Assembly: GCA_023412195.1 (NCBI GenBank)
Contig: JAEYNZ010000100.1
Location: 1 to 25,704 of the forward strand
Source of the DNA: Bacteroidota bacterium
Lineage (GTDB): Bacteria; Bacteroidota; Bacteroidia; Bacteroidales; Prolixibacteraceae
Length of the DNA: 25,704 bases
Reading direction: 5' to 3'
A program made the translations under genes and the position numbers. The number at the start of each line of letters is the position of its first letter. Position 1 is the stretch's first letter. Positions 22,021 to 25,704 of this stretch are shown here, piece by piece. A model generated the notes under the pieces. The model had not been told where the DNA came from and searched no databases. It saw nothing but the letters and a program-made list of their open reading frames with translations.

Positions 22021-24261
22021 ATGAGAACTATCCTTGATAAAATTGCCATCAATGTGCATGCACGACGCATCCTGCTCACGATTCTTGAAGAGAATCCTGT
22101 ACTGGAGCGGATTCTCAGAAGCGCAAAAGATGAAAAACAGGCCATGGATGCAATAAAAAGCTGGATATTTCCCATTTTAATTCAAAATCCGGCTGCCGAA
22201 GCTTATTATACCGGAAAGAGACTTACGCACGAGTTGTTTTTACTGCTCACCTCGCGAGATTTCGCAGCTATCCGCCTGCTCGACTACATCGATCATGCAG
22301 GAGAATCGTTTCCCGACCAGAACATTCATGGTGATCTGGCATTAACCCATCCCATCAAAATGATGTGGCTGGCTACCAATTTTGGTATAGGGGGTGCCAA
22401 ACCCGATTTTTTTATTGACATGCTTCATCTGTTCAGGCAACTGTCGGGTAACCAGGTGCCCCGCATACCGCTAAGGGAACAGGTACAGGATTGGATGGAC
22501 AGGTACCCCGCAGGGACAGATCCCAAGATTGCCAACCTGCGGAAAATAAACCGTAACCGGATCATCAATATCCTTATTGAAAAAATGGATGCAGGTGATA
22601 TCACAAGTCAAACATATACGTTCGAACCAGGTTTGTCATTCAGGGAAAAAAAATTGAAAATGAACCGGTGGTGGAACGAAAGCCGCTTTCACCTGAACTT
22701 CGCGGTCAGGAGTCCTGAGTTGCTGAACGAGTTACTTGATTATTCCCTTGACCCTGACACTATGGACATTCTGTCCGATGCAAAAAACAAAGGCATACCG
22801 TTCTTTATAAATCCATATTACCTGTCGTTGCTGAATGTTCAGACACCGGGTTTTGCAGCAGGCGGCGACCAGGCTATCAGGTGTTACATCCTTTACAGCA
22901 GGCAGCTTGTGGAAGAATTCGGGCAGATTCAGGCCTGGGAAAAAGAAGATAAGGTTGAACCGGGGAAGCCCAATGCAGCAGGATGGATCCTCCCGTCGCA
23001 TCATTTTCACCGCCGTTATCCCGAAGTAGCCATATTTATACCTGATACAGTGGGCAGAGCATGTGGAGGCTTGTGCGCAAGCTGCCAGCGTATGTATGAT
23101 TTCCAGAGCGGACGATACAACTTCAACCTGAAACAACTGGAACCTGCCGAAAGCTGGAATGAGCGCCTTCCACGGCTTCTCCAGTTTTACAGGTACGATG
23201 CCCAGCTCCGCGATATACTGCTAACAGGAGGAGATGCACTGATGAGTTCAGATGAAAGCCTGAAAAGAATTCTTGATGAAATTTACAATATGGCGCTGCA
23301 GAAAAAAGAGGATAACAAAACAAGATCCCGTGGTGAAAAGTATGCAGAAATTGTCAGAATCAGGATCGGGACAAGGTTGCCTGCATACCTGCCGCAGCGC
23401 ATTACCCCTGCATTGACAGCGATACTGTCAGGGTTCAGAAAAAAAGCCATGAAAATCGGGCTCAGGCAATTCATCATACAAACGCATTTTGAATCGCCCA
23501 TGGAAATAACCCCGGAATCGAAAAAAGCAATTAAAATGTTGCTGCAGGCGGGCTGGATGGTTGCAAATCAACTTGTGTTCACCACTCCTGCATCGCGGCG
23601 CGGCCATACAGCCAAATTAAGAAAAACCCTGAATGACATCGGGATTTTAACCTATTACACATTTACAGTAAAGGGGTTCAGGGAAAATAATTCAAATTTT
23701 ACCCCCAATGCCAGGGCCATGCAGGAAGAAATGGAAGAAAAATACCTGGGAAAGCTGATGGAAAAAGAAATGGAGGAACTGCAGAACCTGGCAGCCAAAA
23801 CTGAAAATCTTTCATATAAGATCGCTAAATTCCGGAAAGACCACAACCTTCCGTTCCTTTCAACAGACAGAAATTTAATTAACCTCCCGGGAGTTGGAAA
23901 AAGCCTTACATTCCGCACCATTGGTATTACCCGGTATGGCAGGAGGATACTTGAATTTGACCATGACCAGACAAGAAACCACAGTCCCATAGTTGATGAA
24001 TTGGGTAAAATGATTGTCATTGAATCGAAATCTGTCACTGAATACCTCAGGCAACTTGAAGATATGGGAGAGGACAGGGATGAATATGAAGGATTGTTCG
24101 GCTACTCCCTTGGAGAAACTGAACCACAGATGCCTATCTACAATTACCCCGGGTATGATTTTAAGGTCACAGATGAATTAACAAACTTTGAGCTGCATTC
24201 AGCCAAAGTTTCATATGATCGTACAGACAAAGTAAACTCTGTTTTTGAAAAAATTGGATGA
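22021..24261 (+). CDS. KamA-family radical SAM protein, long form
   Basis: A 746-residue protein; I chose ATG 22021 (MRTILDKIAINV) over an in-frame TTG three codons upstream. The iron-sulfur cluster motif is CGGLCASC (Cys348, Cys352, Cys355), followed by LLTGGDAL (400-407), a strand that binds S-adenosylmethionine in this family. RIGTRLPAYLPQRIT and GWMVANQLVFTTPA are further typical blocks. NLPGVGKS (621-628, Lys627) resembles the GGGGK loop that binds pyridoxal phosphate in lysine 2,3-aminomutase. About 300 residues precede the core and there is a C-terminal tail, whereas classical KamA is about 416 residues and EpmB about 340. Which amino acid or protein residue it acts on is open. It converges on the deacetylase gene, with only 8 bp between the two stops. 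Confidence 0.88.
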   Translation: MRTILDKIAINVHARRILLTILEENPVLERILRSAKDEKQAMDAIKSWIFPILIQNPAAEAYYTGKRLTHELFLLLTSRDFAAIRLLDYIDHAGESFPDQNIHGDLALTHPIKMMWLATNFGIGGAKPDFFIDMLHLFRQLSGNQVPRIPLREQVQDWMDRYPAGTDPKIANLRKINRNRIINILIEKMDAGDITSQTYTFEPGLSFREKKLKMNRWWNESRFHLNFAVRSPELLNELLDYSLDPDTMDILSDAKNKGIPFFINPYYLSLLNVQTPGFAAGGDQAIRCYILYSRQLVEEFGQIQAWEKEDKVEPGKPNAAGWILPSHHFHRRYPEVAIFIPDTVGRACGGLCASCQRMYDFQSGRYNFNLKQLEPAESWNERLPRLLQFYRYDAQLRDILLTGGDALMSSDESLKRILDEIYNMALQKKEDNKTRSRGEKYAEIVRIRIGTRLPAYLPQRITPALTAILSGFRKKAMKIGLRQFIIQTHFESPMEITPESKKAIKMLLQAGWMVANQLVFTTPASRRGHTAKLRKTLNDIGILTYYTFTVKGFRENNSNFTPNARAMQEEMEEKYLGKLMEKEMEELQNLAAKTENLSYKIAKFRKDHNLPFLSTDRNLINLPGVGKSLTFRTIGITRYGRRILEFDHDQTRNHSPIVDELGKMIVIESKSVTEYLRQLEDMGEDRDEYEGLFGYSLGETEPQMPIYNYPGYDFKVTDELTNFELHSAKVSYDRTDKVNSVFEKIG

Positions 24262-24269
24262 CCAGGAAT

Positions 24270-25052
24270 TTAATTATTGTTGTTTTTTATATAGTCCATT
24301 AATTCCATAAAGGTAGCTACATAGTATTCCCCCTGGTGATCGTGAAGATATTTAAGCAATTCGCGATGTTCTTCAGCCCCTACATTCAAATAGCCTCCGC
24401 CCACACTATGGAACATGAAAATTGCAATGGTACCCTTCTTCTTTGCCGCTTCAACATATGAAATCAGCTCATCAGCGGAGTTATCGGTAACCATCCAGCT
24501 GGGTGCGTAAAAAATATCATATCCCTGCATCGTTTCCGGCACAGGGCCTTCACCCCTTGCAGCCGAAAACAGTTCAGGCATGGAACTTCTGTAATCTGCC
24601 GTTCCTGCAATAAAGTGACCGCAGGTATATGCATAGGTTCGTGCTTCCTTACCGTCAACAGCATTCAGAAGAACACTTGCTGCACGCAGTTCATCAACAA
24701 TACGTGTTGGCGTGTAATTGTTCAGGTCATATTCAGGCTTCACCCAGTCGAGCCGTTGCCCGTCGCAGGGATGAAAAAGCGTATGGTTGCCGATTTCATG
24801 CCCGTCATGGGCAATTTTCCTCCAGTCAGCCATCCTTTTGCTAAGGCTTTGTGAATTTCCTGTACAGTAAAACGTCCCCTTGTAACCAAACTCATCCAGC
24901 TGAGGCACTGCCACATCAAGATGACAGTCGAGCCCGTCATCATAAGTCATGCAAACTGCAGCTTTCGCACCACCCGGCCATTTAAACTGGGCAGAAATAC
25001 CGCCGGAAACTAAAACAGCCATCAGAACCAGGACACATAATTTTCCATTCAT
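24270..25052 (-). CDS. Secreted polysaccharide deacetylase (NodB domain, carbohydrate esterase 4-like)
   Basis: A 260-residue protein with a signal peptide (MNGKLCVLVLMAVLVSGGISA, cleavage near 21). The NodB-type barrel carries motif 1 TYDDG (36-40, Asp38 and Asp39) and motif 2 HEIGNHTLFHP, giving metal ligands Asp39, His90 and His94. Later motifs are less regular: CGHFIAGTADYRS and FMFHSVGGG (His in motif 5). This family removes acetyl groups from amino sugars of chitin-like chains or peptidoglycan. Location is the periplasm or cell surface. It stands alone, convergent with the KamA gene; its upstream region holds an 11-bp-phased array 146-256 bp before the start. Confidence 0.88.
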   Translation of the reverse strand: MNGKLCVLVLMAVLVSGGISAQFKWPGGAKAAVCMTYDDGLDCHLDVAVPQLDEFGYKGTFYCTGNSQSLSKRMADWRKIAHDGHEIGNHTLFHPCDGQRLDWVKPEYDLNNYTPTRIVDELRAASVLLNAVDGKEARTYAYTCGHFIAGTADYRSSMPELFSAARGEGPVPETMQGYDIFYAPSWMVTDNSADELISYVEAAKKKGTIAIFMFHSVGGGYLNVGAEEHRELLKYLHDHQGEYYVATFMELMDYIKNNNN

Positions 25053-25197
25053 AACAATTCGAAGTTAAAGTCAATGCTAATATAGCTGAAAAATCAAAAA
25101 CTACAGTTCCCCTGTTGTAGTTAAAGGTTTGGTTTCCGGAAATGACATTCATGCCAGATATAAAAAGCAAGCCAGGAGGGATAATCTTTTGTTCAGG

Positions 25198-25308
25198 TTC
25201 ATCTCAACTTCATCTCAACTTCATCTCAACTTCATGTTAAATTCGATTTCAATTGAATTTGGTCTGTAGTTGGTATGAAGATGACCTATAGTTGACTTAA
25301 AGTTGATT
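25198..25308. repeat. 11-bp-phased array with inverted halves
   Basis: Left half: three exact copies of TTCATCTCAAC at 25198, 25209 and 25220, then TTCATG at 25231. Right half, in the same phase but read on the plus strand: TGTAGTTGGTA (25265), TGAAGATGACC (25276), TATAGTTGACT (25287), TAAAGTTGATT (25298). The common word is AGTTGA on the right and its complement TCAACT on the left. Between them lies AAATTC...GAATTT around a TCAATTGA palindrome. Confidence 0.75.
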
Positions 25309-25603
25309 CTTTGTACTAGACAGGAAAAGGACACACTGACAGGAACATGAAGCAACCTTCAGTCTGCCTGTATTTTTAGAAATGTGGGGAACATACTTCT
25401 ATGAGATTTTGCCTGCCTGCCATTCAGGCAAGGTGCCTTGGTGTTATCGTGGCAAAAATTCTTCCTGCAACCATTTGAATTGAACAACATTCCCACCCTC
25501 CTCAACCATCTTTAAACCCTGCCTTAATCCCCCAACCCCCTTTGGCAGAACAGCAGAGCATTGATGAAGTGCAGCGGGCAAAGGCTGTATGTTTGTAAAA
25601 GAG
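25309..25603. other. Non-coding spacer up to the presumed IS left end
   Basis: No gene is seen. It holds a CCTGCCTGCC...GGCAAGG palindrome at 25409-25432 and a C-rich word (TTAATCCCCC, CCCCCTTTGG) at 25524-25545 that also has a relative near 3314. CTGCC (25519-25523) and GGCAG (25544-25548) can pair. The boundary of the insertion sequence cannot be placed. Confidence 0.4.
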
Positions 25604-25664
25604 CATAAGCCTCCTTAGTTATTTGTAAATTGTATTTGCGAAACACAAAGAAAGGAAGCTCATG
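25604..25664 (+). promoter_or_regulatory. Hairpin that encloses the ribosome-binding region and start codon of the terminal gene
   Basis: CATAAGCCTCCTT at 25604-25616 can pair with AAGGAAGCTCATG at 25652-25664 in 11 of 13 positions. The right arm contains the purine-rich AAGGAAG and the ATG. A 35-base loop separates the arms. In a transcript entering from outside, the start would be masked. Confidence 0.5.
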
Positions 25665-25704
25665 CAAAACAAAGTTAAAACAATTAATTTTCAGGGACAA
25701 AACA
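25662..25704 (+). CDS. Probable IS110-family transposase, first 14 codons (3' partial)
   Basis: The frame from ATG 25662 reads MQNKVKTINFQGQN and runs off the window. Many Bacteroidota IS110-family DEDD transposases start with a short lysine-rich lead and a xFxGQN(I/V)YVGIDVHKK motif, and the visible piece matches the lead and the FQGQN part only. The catalytic aspartate is outside the window. The region upstream is non-coding and structured, as expected for an IS110 left end, some of which encode a bridge RNA. Identification rests on few residues. Confidence 0.5.
   Translation, partial: MQNKVKTINFQGQN

Overview
The window comes from a member of the Bacteroidota, probably class Bacteroidia. 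The reasons are a type IX secretion sorting domain (gliding-motility-associated C-terminal domain), a SusD/RagB outer-membrane glycan-binding lipoprotein remnant, a TTTG-N21-TATCTTTG promoter of the Bacteroidota consensus type, DUF4783 and DUF3365 proteins, and a mutL-rhomboid-rhomboid cluster. Most of the right two thirds is ordinary chromosomal housekeeping. The left third and several intergenic gaps are unusually rich in repeats and gene debris.

Layout. 1-570 is the 3' end of a type-B T9SS-secreted protein. 571-2110 holds an 11-bp tandem array and then a roughly 272-bp tandem array (four full units) that runs into the stop codon of a haem-binding DUF3365 lipoprotein (2107-2691, minus). 2700-3504 is debris: a SusD fragment between arrays of degenerate heptamers. 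A GH43-type secreted glycosidase and a phosphoribosyltransferase follow (3505-5078, minus). 5080-6897 is a second debris zone: a nucleotidyltransferase fragment, and a frameshifted GIY-YIG gene lying between two direct copies of a ~290-bp hairpin-rich repeat block. 6898-11025 (minus) is rlmH followed by a very large membrane histidine kinase. 11135-12469 (plus) is a DUF4783 protein and a YihY-family membrane protein. A DUF559 nuclease-fold gene with its own promoter sits between copies of two hairpin repeats (12481-13475).

Next, all on the minus strand, come a small membrane protein, mutL and two translationally coupled rhomboid proteases (13484-17393), an iron alcohol dehydrogenase with a monooxygenase-like partner (17499-18949), and the ribosome-assembly GTPases der and era (19522-21753). 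A 746-residue KamA-type radical SAM protein (plus) converges on a secreted polysaccharide deacetylase (minus). The window ends in an 11-bp-phased array and the first 14 codons of what looks like an IS110-family transposase whose start codon lies in a predicted hairpin.

How it works together. Glycan use or modification is suggested by the GH43 protein, the deacetylase and the SusD remnant. The cores der-era, rlmH and mutL are genome maintenance and ribosome biogenesis. The most unusual content is the repeat ecology: (1) two small stand-alone nuclease-domain genes (GIY-YIG and DUF559), each nested between copies of different structured repeats; (2) hairpins whose arms differ between copies but remain complementary; (3) arrays of non-identical heptamers in strict 7-bp phase at seven or more sites, two of which touch the stop codons of genes; (4) 11-bp-phased arrays at both ends of the window. 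No tRNA, rRNA or CRISPR array was seen.
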